From NCBI GenBank assembly GCA_900258555.1, contig LT984856.1, positions 236,357-300,356 on the forward strand: a DNA stretch of 64,000 nt. Reading direction: 5' to 3'. The stretch comes from an uncultured Desulfobacterium sp. (GTDB lineage: Bacteria > Desulfobacterota > DSM-4660 > Desulfatiglandales > Desulfatiglandaceae). Both the position numbers and the translations under genes were made by a program. The notes under the pieces are model-generated. The model saw only the letters and a program-made list of their open reading frames with translations, did no database searches and was not told the origin of the DNA. Positions 34,851 to 43,868 of this stretch are shown piece by piece (the stretch's first letter is position 1; every line of letters begins with the position of its first letter).

Positions 34851-36467
34851 TTAGCCCTTAGACCAATCCCTGTTAATATAATCCTCCTTGTTGACCCAAT
34901 CCACCTTGTCAACATATTCATCCACATCCCACGGAATGGGATCATTGGATATCTTATCCGGGTCAAACTCCGCCTTGACCTTTTCAAACCACTTGCGGCA
35001 CTCAGGGCCATAGGCCTTACCTGTGAGGTTCATGGGGCTTGCGTACATATTAAATGCATTAAACATACCCCACTCAGCATCAAGGGTCGGCACCTTGATG
35101 TAGTTCCACTCATCCTTTTTATACAGGTTTTCCTGGTTCGGGTTCGGGTCCCAATACTGTAAGAACTCGATGTAGCCCATATGCCCTATCTCACTAACCT
35201 GGAACCAGCCCGGCTCGCCGTAGTCATCCATCAATGGCGGTGTAAACGCAGGTTTTTCCCTCGCAAGGCCCTCACCTCCCTTGACGCCGCAGTCCACTGT
35301 ATCAACTGTAACCTGTACGGATGTATATGCGCCTGTCATCATCCACATGGTGGCGGAGTCCGCATTCTTGATCCACGAGTTATCAGACTGTCTGGTGCGG
35401 CCAAGCTTTGCGCCGTAGCTGTCCATGATGTCCATCAGGACCCGTTCTTCATATTCCAGCTGCTCTTCCGATGCGTAACCCACCAGCATGACGCGGCAGA
35501 TATGAATGTTGTTGATGCTCTTTCTGGCCTCATTGGTGTTCCAGCCCTCCCAGAAGTCTTCACGGCAGCCCGCCTTGGCGATATAGCGCCACTGCTGGGG
35601 GACCTTTGTAAGGGCCGCAGCGATCTCTGCCTTGCCGATATCATACATGCACTCCACAAGGGACTCACGGGTGGGCATCACGAAATTGTACCACCTGATC
35701 CGCTTTTTCTCCGGGAACTGGAGAGTGGTATGGGGTGATATACCTACTGGTTTCAGCCCCTCATCGTGGAAGGGAAGCAGTTTTACCGCAAGCTTTGTCA
35801 CAACACCCATGGCGCCGAACCATCCGATCCAGCCCCTCAATAGACCCCTCAAGTCCGGCCCCGGGCCTTCACCCCAGAACGGGTCGTCACTCGTGCTCAT
35901 TGAGCCGATTCTTAAAAGCTCTCCGTCGGGAAGGACCCATTCGCCGCCTAAGACCCTGCGGCCAGGGACACCGTTTCTGTAATTAAGTGGAGAAAGACCC
36001 CAGTTGATGTGGTTTGCCACAACAGAGACCTGTGAACCCCCACCCGGTGTGGTTGTATACATCCCCCTCTTGATCGCCTCTTCCTGAAGCTGGGAGAAGA
36101 TTACACCAGGCCCGCAGATGGCACACATGTTTTCTTCGTCAATTTCCAGATCATTCATGCGTTTCAGATCGAGCACAATGCTGTTAGGCCTTTTGGGCGC
36201 GCAGTGAGAGATCCAGAATGAACTTGCAGGCACATAGTTGATCTTATATCTGTGTGCAATCTTTAAAATGCCCTGAACTTCCTTGGTGGTTCTTGGCAGC
36301 ACTATGACAGCCGGGGGCACATTCATCTCCAGATCAATGCCAGTGTCCTTTCCGTGCCCGAGACGCCCCACATAGGCCTGAGCGATCACCTGATCATCGG
36401 TGATATATTGAGAACCAACAATATCCTCCATTGCCTTATATGCTTCCTGTGGTATGCCCATTGACAA
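34851..36467 (-). CDS. FAD-binding oxidase subunit A2
   Basis: A 538-residue paralogue of the gene at 30263 with the same landmarks: AVIVLPRTTKEVQGILKIA, PGGGSQVSVVANHINWG, DGELLRIGS and RIRWYNFVMPTRES. Identity to A1 is moderate and spread along the length, so the two copies are old and may have different substrates. It is the third gene of set 2, 19 bases after its Fe-S partner. The first set of residues MSMGIPQEAYKAMEDIVG aligns with MTIPQAAYKVLEAIVG of A1, which supports the start. Confidence 0.85.
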   Translation of the reverse strand: MSMGIPQEAYKAMEDIVGSQYITDDQVIAQAYVGRLGHGKDTGIDLEMNVPPAVIVLPRTTKEVQGILKIAHRYKINYVPASSFWISHCAPKRPNSIVLDLKRMNDLEIDEENMCAICGPGVIFSQLQEEAIKRGMYTTTPGGGSQVSVVANHINWGLSPLNYRNGVPGRRVLGGEWVLPDGELLRIGSMSTSDDPFWGEGPGPDLRGLLRGWIGWFGAMGVVTKLAVKLLPFHDEGLKPVGISPHTTLQFPEKKRIRWYNFVMPTRESLVECMYDIGKAEIAAALTKVPQQWRYIAKAGCREDFWEGWNTNEARKSINNIHICRVMLVGYASEEQLEYEERVLMDIMDSYGAKLGRTRQSDNSWIKNADSATMWMMTGAYTSVQVTVDTVDCGVKGGEGLAREKPAFTPPLMDDYGEPGWFQVSEIGHMGYIEFLQYWDPNPNQENLYKKDEWNYIKVPTLDAEWGMFNAFNMYASPMNLTGKAYGPECRKWFEKVKAEFDPDKISNDPIPWDVDEYVDKVDWVNKEDYINRDWSKG

Positions 36468-36486
36468 CCTCCTTATCTATAATCCT

Positions 36487-37758
36487 TTACATGCAGGCCA
36501 GAATGATCTCGGTGATATCATACGCCTTGATGTTCATGTTGTTTGCCTTAGACGCCTCGTTAAATACCTTCTTGCAGTATGGACAAGCGGAGATTACCGC
36601 CTCTGCCGCGACAGACTGGACTTCAGTCAGTCTCTCTGTGGCCGCCCACATGGCAAAGTCCGGATAGGCGTCCATAACGCCGCCGCCTGCGCCGCAGCAG
36701 AAGGCGTTTTCCTTCATCCTTGGCATCTCAACCAGATCCAGCCCCTGTATCTTATTCAGGATATCCCTTGGCTGCTGATATACGCCGAATGTCCCACGTC
36801 TATATTCCTTTTTGGGTGTCAGGATTCCCCACTGGCCGCGTGTTCCTTCCCATTCCACCCAAGGCTCGCCCTGGCGGGCCATCCTGCACGGGTCATGGTA
36901 GGCAGCGCGTATATTCATCGGCTTGCTGAAAGTGAATTTGCCTTCATTTACAAGCTTGGATACCACTTCCACCAGATGGATCACCTGGTAACCCATGTCG
37001 GCAAAATTCTTTGAAAGCATCTTGGGATAGATCACCTTCCAGGTGTTGTAACACTCAGCACAACTGGTCACCAGAGTTGTTGCGCCCGTCGCCTTCAGGA
37101 TATCTATATTCTTCCGGGCGATTGCCTTGGCCTCGTCAAGCATACCTGAAGTGGCCACAGGATGACCGCAGCAAGTGTCCTTATCACCCAGCGTCATAAA
37201 GTTGATGCCTGCCTTGTTAAGTATTTTGCCGGTCGCCTGGGCGATCCCTTTTTCAACATATGATGCAGAGCACCCTGGGAAGTAAACCATATCGGCCTTA
37301 TCACTTATTTTGGTATCTTTTGTAATCCAGCCGGACCTTTTTTCAGCAGCGCCGTAACGGTTTCCCTTTTCAGCGATATTTTGCGCAACCTTTTTGTGGG
37401 CGGGCATTGGGCCTTTGCCGTCCTTTACAGCCTTTACCCTCAGGGATTCCAGGACAGACAAGGGCTCAAGGTCCAGGTTCCTCTTGCACCCTGCATCACA
37501 GGCCCCGCACAACTGACACATGTACATGACATCCAGGTACTCGGGGGTGTAATCAATCCTACCCTCCAAAAGGGCCTTTCCTATCTTTTCCCTTCCCATG
37601 GGGGCGTAACCGTCAAACAGCTTGTAGGCATTGCTGGGACACTTAACCCCGTATCTGACACCCGGCATATATACATGGTCAACCCACACACAGCCTTTAC
37701 AACCTATGCACCGGTCCATGTCATAGGTGTAATTGTTGATATCATAATTATCCTTCAT
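36487..37758 (-). CDS. Fe-S electron-transfer subunit 2 (CCG/GlcF/HdrD-like)
   Basis: A 423-residue paralogue of the protein at 31901: CIGCKGCVWVDHVYMPG, CQLCGACDAGCKRN, then TCCGHPVATSG with CAECYNTW, and AFCCGAGGGV with CPYCKKVF. The strict conservation of the cysteine frame indicates the same cluster content. It follows the B2 flavoprotein by 40 bases and precedes A2, giving the order B-FeS-A as in set 1. It should collect electrons from both flavoproteins of its set. Confidence 0.88.
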   Translation of the reverse strand: MKDNYDINNYTYDMDRCIGCKGCVWVDHVYMPGVRYGVKCPSNAYKLFDGYAPMGREKIGKALLEGRIDYTPEYLDVMYMCQLCGACDAGCKRNLDLEPLSVLESLRVKAVKDGKGPMPAHKKVAQNIAEKGNRYGAAEKRSGWITKDTKISDKADMVYFPGCSASYVEKGIAQATGKILNKAGINFMTLGDKDTCCGHPVATSGMLDEAKAIARKNIDILKATGATTLVTSCAECYNTWKVIYPKMLSKNFADMGYQVIHLVEVVSKLVNEGKFTFSKPMNIRAAYHDPCRMARQGEPWVEWEGTRGQWGILTPKKEYRRGTFGVYQQPRDILNKIQGLDLVEMPRMKENAFCCGAGGGVMDAYPDFAMWAATERLTEVQSVAAEAVISACPYCKKVFNEASKANNMNIKAYDITEIILACM

Positions 37759-37798
37759 AGCAGAAATCCTCCTATAAGTGGTGCTGGATCATAATCGT

Positions 37799-39253
37799 TT
37801 AGAAACACAGGTTACCCGGGTTCATGATGTTGTTCTCATCAAATATCTTCTTCACCCTCTTGAGTGTAGCGGTGTAACTTGCGGCCCTTTCATAGACCAT
37901 ATCCGATAATGATCCGTAGGGTCTTGTAAACTGCGCCCCATGAGGTAGCATGGCCTTGGCCGCCCTGTCATGCAGCCTTAAGACCTTTGCCTTGTCATTG
38001 TCGCACTTGGGGTCATAATACATGTTGAATTCAACATGACAGGCGCGTCCCCCTTCAATGGGCTGGATATAGGTACCGATGTTGGCTACAGGGAAGCTTT
38101 CTGCTACAGCAGCCTTTGTCATCATGGAGACGAATTCCGGGACCATGCTCATCTTGGTGATGAACATCAGGTCCTGGCAATTGCCGGTCAGTCTGTGTTT
38201 CCAGTAAGGGCCTTTGTCGGTCCAGGGCTGGCGCAGGATCTCGGTCAGCCTGATTGCAGCATGTCCGCTTCCCGGCAGGGAGTTTAGATACTGCATGCCG
38301 TTAAACTTTCTGCAAATATCGTTGATGGCGTTTGTTTCATATTGAATCTTTTCTTCCGGTCTGCGCCTGGAGGCCCTCAGGGCCAGCACAATCATCCACT
38401 CGGGAAGTTTCTTCATCATTACATCAAATTCGTTTGGATATTCTTCTGCGCATATCAGGGCCAGATCCAGCCTGTTCATGATAAAGCAGTCATAGCCTAT
38501 CTTCCTTCTTAAGAAGGAATAGGTGGGTTTGATCGCGTCTTCTATATTATTGAAGGAGAAGAAGAAGAATTTGTTCATGGGTGAAAGATACTCAGTCTTG
38601 ATAATGGCCCATGTCACTATTCCCATCGTCCCTTGGGCACCCTGGAGAAGACGGTAAAAGTCCATTGTTCCTGGTCCTTCGGGATTAACGCCTTCTGCAA
38701 ATGAGTTCGGGAATGTGGGCGCGCTGGCAGACCCTGTCCTGAAAAGTGTCCCATTAGGCCATACCACCTCCATGGATAGCAAGGGTTCAGCGTATTCATA
38801 CAAAGGAATAACCAGAGGGGATCTTTCCAGGAAAGTAGTGATCACAGACTGCTCACCGTGCGGCAGCATGGGCGGACAGACCATAAGGTTTTTTTCCGCG
38901 AGCACTGGATAGAGCTGATTCCAGGTAACACCTGGCTCTACGGTTATCTTTCTGTTACGCTCATCCAGGTTCCAGATCTTATTCATGTTTTTCATATCAA
39001 CAATGACGCCGCCCTGTTTGGGGATGGCCGCGCCTGTAAAATGCACCCGTGAGCTTACGGGGACGACCGGCGTGTTGGTCTCGTTGGCAAGTGCCACAAT
39101 CGCCATGATCTCTTTGCTGTCATTGGGATAGGCTACACACAGGGGTGTTCCAGGAGAGGCAAGGCTGTAATCCGTGCGGTAAGCGTCAAGGGCCGCGGGT
39201 GCATCCGATACCCGATTTCCTAATAGATCTGTAAGTTTGTTTTTAATGCTCAT
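37799..39253 (-). CDS. FAD-binding oxidoreductase subunit B2
   Basis: A 484-residue flavoprotein from the ATG at 39253, chosen because GGGAGGTT lies just upstream; the frame extends 21 codons further with no support. It has PLCVAYPNDSKEIMAIV, VSSRVHFTGAAIPKQGGVIVD, ITVEPGVTWNQLYP and the same NIMNPGNLCF end as B1. Its last 150 residues match B1 closely (RPYGSLSDMVYERAASYT against RPYGDLADMVYEKATSYT). It begins set 2, about 200 bases after the thiolase stop. Confidence 0.85.
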   Translation of the reverse strand: MSIKNKLTDLLGNRVSDAPAALDAYRTDYSLASPGTPLCVAYPNDSKEIMAIVALANETNTPVVPVSSRVHFTGAAIPKQGGVIVDMKNMNKIWNLDERNRKITVEPGVTWNQLYPVLAEKNLMVCPPMLPHGEQSVITTFLERSPLVIPLYEYAEPLLSMEVVWPNGTLFRTGSASAPTFPNSFAEGVNPEGPGTMDFYRLLQGAQGTMGIVTWAIIKTEYLSPMNKFFFFSFNNIEDAIKPTYSFLRRKIGYDCFIMNRLDLALICAEEYPNEFDVMMKKLPEWMIVLALRASRRRPEEKIQYETNAINDICRKFNGMQYLNSLPGSGHAAIRLTEILRQPWTDKGPYWKHRLTGNCQDLMFITKMSMVPEFVSMMTKAAVAESFPVANIGTYIQPIEGGRACHVEFNMYYDPKCDNDKAKVLRLHDRAAKAMLPHGAQFTRPYGSLSDMVYERAASYTATLKRVKKIFDENNIMNPGNLCF

Positions 39254-39451
39254 AAATAACCTCCCAAAGTGATTTGCGTAGCTGGTCGCGCTCAGTGCAA
39301 GTTGGATTAACATCAATTTTTCTAAAGTCTTGTGCGCGATCGCTTAAGAATTTTCCTCGTTTAATAAAGCGAACAAGCGGCCAGCAACATTCCCGATTAT
39401 CCTTGAATGGAATCAAACCAACCGCTTGGTTTATCCATAGGGCTGCATGTC

Positions 39452-40633
39452 TTAGTCAGGTTTTCCCAGAATGACTACAGCGCCTGTGCTTGAATCAATG
39501 GGTGTGCCGCCTACGCCGTGTGCAAGACCGAGTTTGACATTATCCAGCTGCCTCTTTCCCGCTCTTCCCATCAGCTGATTATAAACTTCATAAAGCATGC
39601 GGATACCGCTGGCCCCCACCGGATGACCAAAGCACTTGAGCCCGCCGTCGGTATTTACAGGCACCTCACCTTTGAGCTCAAAAGTACCCTTATGAACCTC
39701 TTCAATCGCCTTTCCATGCTCACAGAAGCCCAGATCCTCATAAATGATCAGCTCGGTGATGGTAAAGCAGTCATGAACAATGGCAACATCTATCTCTTTT
39801 CTGGGATTGGTTACGCCTGCCATCTTGTATGCCATTTGGGCTGCGCGTACATTTTCCTCAAAATAAATAAAAGGCCAGTCATCCTCTATCGAGGCCTGAT
39901 AATGCCCGATGCTGAACCCAAAGCCTTTGAGTACAACAAAGTCTTTTTTCATTTTTCTGGCCTTTTCCACTGTCGTCACAATTGCAGCAGCGCCGCCATC
40001 GCTTACGCCGCAACAGTCAAACAAACCCAGGGGTGGGGCGATCATGGGGGCCTTCAAAACCTGCTCTATTGTAATCGGCTTCTGGAACTGGGCCTTGGGA
40101 GTGAGGCTTCCATGATAATGATTCTTTACTGCAATCTTTGCCAGGGCCTCTTTTCCCTCCTTTGGGTCCACCTTATAATGATGGAAATATCTCTGGGCAA
40201 TCTGGGCGAATGCGCCGGGCGGAACAAACATGATATCGCCGCGGTGGGTATAAGGCGTTGTCGGGTCAATTCCGGCCGCAGAAATCCCTGAGTCTTTCAG
40301 CTTTTCTGCGCCACATACCAGCACTGTTTCATAGGCACCTGCTGCAACGGAAAAACAGGCGTTTATAAAGGCATCCTGGCCGCCTGAGCAACGATTTTCC
40401 ACCCTTGTAACCGGTATGTAATTGAGTTTAAGGGGGTAAGCCAGAGACCTGCCCATTTCACCGGAATACATGGTTGACCACCAGGCCGCATCAAGATCCG
40501 TTGACTGAATGCCCGCGTCATCAAACGCCTCATAACAGGCATCCACCACCAGATCTTTCACATCTTTATCCCAGAGTTCACCAAACTTGGTGCACCCCAT
40601 GCCGATAACTGCTACTTCATTTTTTAGTCCCAT
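39452..40633 (-). CDS. thiolase-like acyltransferase (lipid-transfer/SCP-x type)
   Basis: A 393-residue thiolase-fold protein starting at 40633, with GAGGAGG in place upstream. Landmarks: VAVIGMGCTKFGE at the N-terminus, VENRCSGGQDAFINAC (acyl-binding Cys), CCGVSDGGAAAIV, VNTDGGLKCFGHPVGASGIRML and GLAHGVGG at the end. These are SCP-x/archaeal-type thiolases, which in archaea and in toluene degradation (BbsB) work together with an OB-fold DUF35 protein. The gene upstream carries such a DUF35 domain, so a complex is likely. It could cleave a 3-ketoacyl-CoA made by the flavoproteins. Confidence 0.88.
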   Translation of the reverse strand: MGLKNEVAVIGMGCTKFGELWDKDVKDLVVDACYEAFDDAGIQSTDLDAAWWSTMYSGEMGRSLAYPLKLNYIPVTRVENRCSGGQDAFINACFSVAAGAYETVLVCGAEKLKDSGISAAGIDPTTPYTHRGDIMFVPPGAFAQIAQRYFHHYKVDPKEGKEALAKIAVKNHYHGSLTPKAQFQKPITIEQVLKAPMIAPPLGLFDCCGVSDGGAAAIVTTVEKARKMKKDFVVLKGFGFSIGHYQASIEDDWPFIYFEENVRAAQMAYKMAGVTNPRKEIDVAIVHDCFTITELIIYEDLGFCEHGKAIEEVHKGTFELKGEVPVNTDGGLKCFGHPVGASGIRMLYEVYNQLMGRAGKRQLDNVKLGLAHGVGGTPIDSSTGAVVILGKPD

Positions 40634-40644
40634 TTCATTCCTCC

Positions 40645-42057
40645 TCAACCGTTCGCACGCAGTGGAACAGCTTTCCACGTATAACTTATCATGGTATCCC
40701 AGGGCACCAGGACTATCTTTCGGAAACTCATCTCCACAATGGTGTCAATCTGTACGGTCTTCATGGTGCAGTCGGACATGTTGCAGTAAACCCTGCCACC
40801 GCCATCAAGGTTGATGAGCCCTTCCATCTGGCTGGTCAAGGGATCTTGCATGCAGGTAAATACCTTGCCCTGTTTGTCTGACAAGGTGACTGATTCGAAT
40901 TCATCCTTTGCCCGGCACTTGGCGCAGACCCTCTGCGGCGGGAATTCAATGGCCCCGCATTTCTTACACTTTGTTCCGTGGAAGGCATAAAGCCTCTCTC
41001 TTTCTCTGTAAGTGGGAGGAGCGGATGCATAGGTAAGCACATAAGGCATTTTGGCGTCTTTCAAGTCCACCAGGCGGTTCCACTTAAGATATGTAAAGTA
41101 GTCAGGGATATTGAGCTTTGATTGGATCTGGCCCTTTACGCTTACGCGTCCTTTGGCCTCAATCGGCTTATTGACCTTCATGCGTATGACATCACTTCCG
41201 TTTCCGTAACCTGCAAGGAGTATGTTGTCGCCTGCCTTTGCCTCGTCCAGGGTCGCAGCCAGTAACAGCAAGGGGGAGGCGGCACCGGTGTTTCCGATGG
41301 TGCCCATGTAGCCGTCCTGGATCTGCTTCATAGGGTCAAAGCCCAGGCCCTGGGCCATGCCTATGGTGGTCCTTGCATCAGGGCAATAGAAAACTCCCTT
41401 ATTGACATCCTTGGCTGCAATGCCTTCTCTTTTCATCAGGGCACCTATAGCCTCACCCATTGATTTGGTATAGCCGAAGGTCAAATCAAACCTGGACTCC
41501 CATGAGTTTAGGTAGGTGTCTTTTTTCCTCTGCCAGATGTCAAAGATCTCGTTGGCAACCGATAGACTGGATTCAATGCTGACCGCAACGTCATCTGCGC
41601 CAATCAGCACTGCACCTGCTCCCGCCCCGCCGTTTCTTTCATGCTCTGAGCCGGGCTCGCCCATGCGGCAATCAGATGCGACCACAATGATCTGTTTTGC
41701 TGAACCTGCCTTTACCGCGTCCGAAGCAAGCCTCAAGGCCGTAGTCGCCCCCTTGGTACTGCTGCCGAAATCGGCGGTCATGATGTCCTCACGCAGATCC
41801 GCCGCCTTGGCAATCAGGGATGACATCTGTTTTTCGGTGTATGGTGAAGACGTGGATGCGAAAAAAAGACCATCCACCTTGCTCCGGTCCACACCCTTCA
41901 GACATTGTAATACAGCGGAAACCGCCATTGTTACGCTGTCTTCATCAGGGCCGGTAATAGACCTCTCGCCCCGCGCACCTACCAACCCAAGGTCCATCCT
42001 CCACCTGGGTATGTATGCTCCGTAAGATATTAAACCAACCACTTCATCCTCCTTCAT
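40645..42057 (-). CDS. HMG-CoA synthase-like protein fused to DUF35 OB-fold, no catalytic Cys
   Basis: A 470-residue fusion. Residues 1-330 follow the HMG-CoA synthase/KAS III fold (LISYGAYIPRWRM, FASTSSPYTEKQ, GGAGAGAVLIG, GTIGNTGAASPLLLL). At the position of the active Cys the sequence is DFGSSTKGATTAL, with Thr101 where HMG-CoA synthase has Cys. The C-terminal 120 residues are a DUF35 domain with a zinc ribbon (CKKCGAIEFPPQRVCAKC) and OB-fold, which channels acyl-CoA in thiolase complexes. It overlaps or abuts the thiolase gene and leads the operon. It probably scaffolds or presents an acyl-CoA rather than doing the normal condensation; that is inference. Confidence 0.85.
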   Translation of the reverse strand: MKEDEVVGLISYGAYIPRWRMDLGLVGARGERSITGPDEDSVTMAVSAVLQCLKGVDRSKVDGLFFASTSSPYTEKQMSSLIAKAADLREDIMTADFGSSTKGATTALRLASDAVKAGSAKQIIVVASDCRMGEPGSEHERNGGAGAGAVLIGADDVAVSIESSLSVANEIFDIWQRKKDTYLNSWESRFDLTFGYTKSMGEAIGALMKREGIAAKDVNKGVFYCPDARTTIGMAQGLGFDPMKQIQDGYMGTIGNTGAASPLLLLAATLDEAKAGDNILLAGYGNGSDVIRMKVNKPIEAKGRVSVKGQIQSKLNIPDYFTYLKWNRLVDLKDAKMPYVLTYASAPPTYRERERLYAFHGTKCKKCGAIEFPPQRVCAKCRAKDEFESVTLSDKQGKVFTCMQDPLTSQMEGLINLDGGGRVYCNMSDCTMKTVQIDTIVEMSFRKIVLVPWDTMISYTWKAVPLRANG

Positions 42058-42229
42058 GCTTGAATGTCAAAAGCCTCTTGTTGAAACCCCTTTCGTTTAT
42101 AAATCTCAAGGTGATAGTCATTGGAATAACCGACCGGATCATCTTAGGCGTAAAAGCTGGACCCGAGGCATAAATGCAATGATATCAACTTGTTAATACA
42201 ATACACCCTAATTATTTCATAAATTGTGA

Positions 42230-42258
42230 AAACTAATACAAACTATATGCCTTGTCAA
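42230..42258 (-). promoter_or_regulatory. candidate promoter of the flavoprotein operon
   Basis: On the minus strand TTGACA (42258-42253), 17 bases, then TAGTTT (42235-42230). The -35 is consensus, the -10 is poor, so activation may be needed. About 170 bases of untranslated leader would precede the ATG at 42057. No clear sigma-54 site was found here. Confidence 0.35.
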
Positions 42259-42402
42259 GGGCTGTTTTTAGTAGATTGAGGAAGACCTTTGCCTTGACGG
42301 CCTTTTAGGGCTTGCGGGAATGATCATGGGGTCATGTTCAAATTTCTCAGGATCTCGCTTCAAGCAATGACGGATTTGGGGTATTGCGGGACAAACGGGC
42401 TT

Positions 42403-43224
42403 CTATGAGGCCGCATCAGCAAGCCCGTGCCTTAAGGCGATTTTTTCGAACATCTGAGCAAGCCCTGTGCTTAAAGTGAAGACGGATTCAACATCGAGAT
42501 TTCTATCTGCTGTCTTGTCAAAAAAAACATGGAGGCTGGAATCCATCCCCTCACCGGGCAACCAGTAACAGATCATCACCGGGACTAATGGCAGAGGGTT
42601 TAAGACAACCGATATATCGGACTGAAACCGGCTGTCCACCCTCCTTCCGCCGAAGACATGAACGATGTCGTCAAACAACTCCGGATAGATGTCGGCCACT
42701 CGTTTCATCGGCTCTTCGCAACGCTTTTTAAAAAATGGGTAACGCTCCATTCCTTCTCTCAATTCCCGGAATGATATCCAACTGCCGGATATTGGAACAC
42801 CCTGACAGTGTAAGATGTAATCAAGAAAGGGAACCGCCACCCAGTGGTTGATGTGGATTTCTGAAAAAAGATTTCCCCCGGTATCCACGCTGAAATCCCT
42901 GCCGAGCACCTTCAGTGTCAGCTTGTTATCTACAAAACGGCCTCCGACCCGTTCGGCCGCCGTTGCAAGATCAAGGTGGGCGACATCGGATTTGAGTTTT
43001 TTCAGCAAATCACCGGAACTCTCTTCAAGGATATCATGATGTTCGGGGGTTTTTCCTGCAAATTGATTCAGTGCCTCTTGCGATAATTTCGGACATTCAT
43101 CGAGCCTTCTGTGAGCCAGAAAGACCGCCCCGGCAAAGGCCATACACGTCTTTTCACCGCATTTTTTGCAGTTCGATTTTTCCAGCAGCTTAAAGATCTC
43201 CATAGCATTTCTTGGTCTTTGCAT
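42403..43224 (-). CDS. DUF3786 protein with N-terminal CdhD/AcsC-type Fe-S motif
   Basis: A 273-residue protein. The first 60 residues hold KSNCKKCGEKTCMAFAGAV followed by DECPKL, the 4Fe-4S motif (PF04060) known from the CO dehydrogenase/acetyl-CoA synthase corrinoid protein. The rest is DUF3786, including DTGGNLFSEIHINHWVAV and GEGMDSSLHVFFDKTADRN. Such proteins occur in anaerobes; the function is unknown, though a role in corrinoid or one-carbon chemistry has been suspected from the motif. GGAAG precedes the ATG. It stands alone on the minus strand. Confidence 0.85.
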   Translation of the reverse strand: MQRPRNAMEIFKLLEKSNCKKCGEKTCMAFAGAVFLAHRRLDECPKLSQEALNQFAGKTPEHHDILEESSGDLLKKLKSDVAHLDLATAAERVGGRFVDNKLTLKVLGRDFSVDTGGNLFSEIHINHWVAVPFLDYILHCQGVPISGSWISFRELREGMERYPFFKKRCEEPMKRVADIYPELFDDIVHVFGGRRVDSRFQSDISVVLNPLPLVPVMICYWLPGEGMDSSLHVFFDKTADRNLDVESVFTLSTGLAQMFEKIALRHGLADAAS

Positions 43225-43412
43225 ATCAGTCTTCCATTAGGAGTTTCACTATTGTTTTGAGTATAATTACTAAACTTATCCGGTCAAGACAGTTTTTCTG
43301 CGAGGGTTCTCAAGACGATCCAGGCGTTTTTCTGATATTTGGTCTTTTGATCTTTCCTATGATTTCAGAGACAAACAACACTTTCATAAGCAACAGGCAT
43401 GACGAGGTCTTT

Positions 43413-43580
43413 ATGGAAAATTTCATGGTCATCCTGATTGTCGCCCTGGCTTGCTGGTATATCGTCAGGAAGTTTTGGAAAGGCTCAAAAGAAGTTGTGA
43501 GCTGCAACTGCGGGTGCTCTTCATGCAACATCAATGCAGTATGCGGTGAAGAGGCGAAAGATAAGCAGCAGGAGTTTTGA
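43413..43580 (+). CDS. FeoB-associated Cys-rich membrane protein
   Basis: A 55-residue peptide from the ATG at 43413 with GAGG just upstream; the frame extends to 43212 but no start there is supported and it would overlap the DUF3786 gene. It has one membrane span (FMVILIVALACWYIVRKFW) and a Cys-rich tail, CNCGCSSCNINAVCG, the signature of the small partners of FeoB iron transporters. No feoB or feoA lies nearby in the window, so it is an orphan here. It may help ferrous iron delivery or sensing. Confidence 0.75.
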   Translation: MENFMVILIVALACWYIVRKFWKGSKEVVSCNCGCSSCNINAVCGEEAKDKQQEF

Positions 43581-43868
43581 GAGGTAGGCATTTCCATCAA
43601 GCAGAAAAGCCATTTTGAAATCCATCAGATCCTGGTCAAAAGCTCGGAAAGGGAAGACCGGCTGTCCCGCAGGATAGATGGCTAGCTTAACCGAAAATTG
43701 ATTGAAGGCGTCTTATGGGTTGCTGCAATAAAACCGGATTCCCAAACTTTTCGCTTATCGGCAAAACCAAAGCAATTGCCGGGTGTTTTATTTCCAGCTT
43801 ACAGCCCATGTTCATTCCACCGGCATGCCGGTGCGCACACCTCTCCGTGATTTGGGACGGGTATCCTG

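Noticed and set aside
30263-42057. The flavoprotein operon as a 4-cresol or glycolate pathway
   Set aside because: The subunit types fit broadly, but no substrate-specific residue or partner such as a cytochrome subunit is visible.
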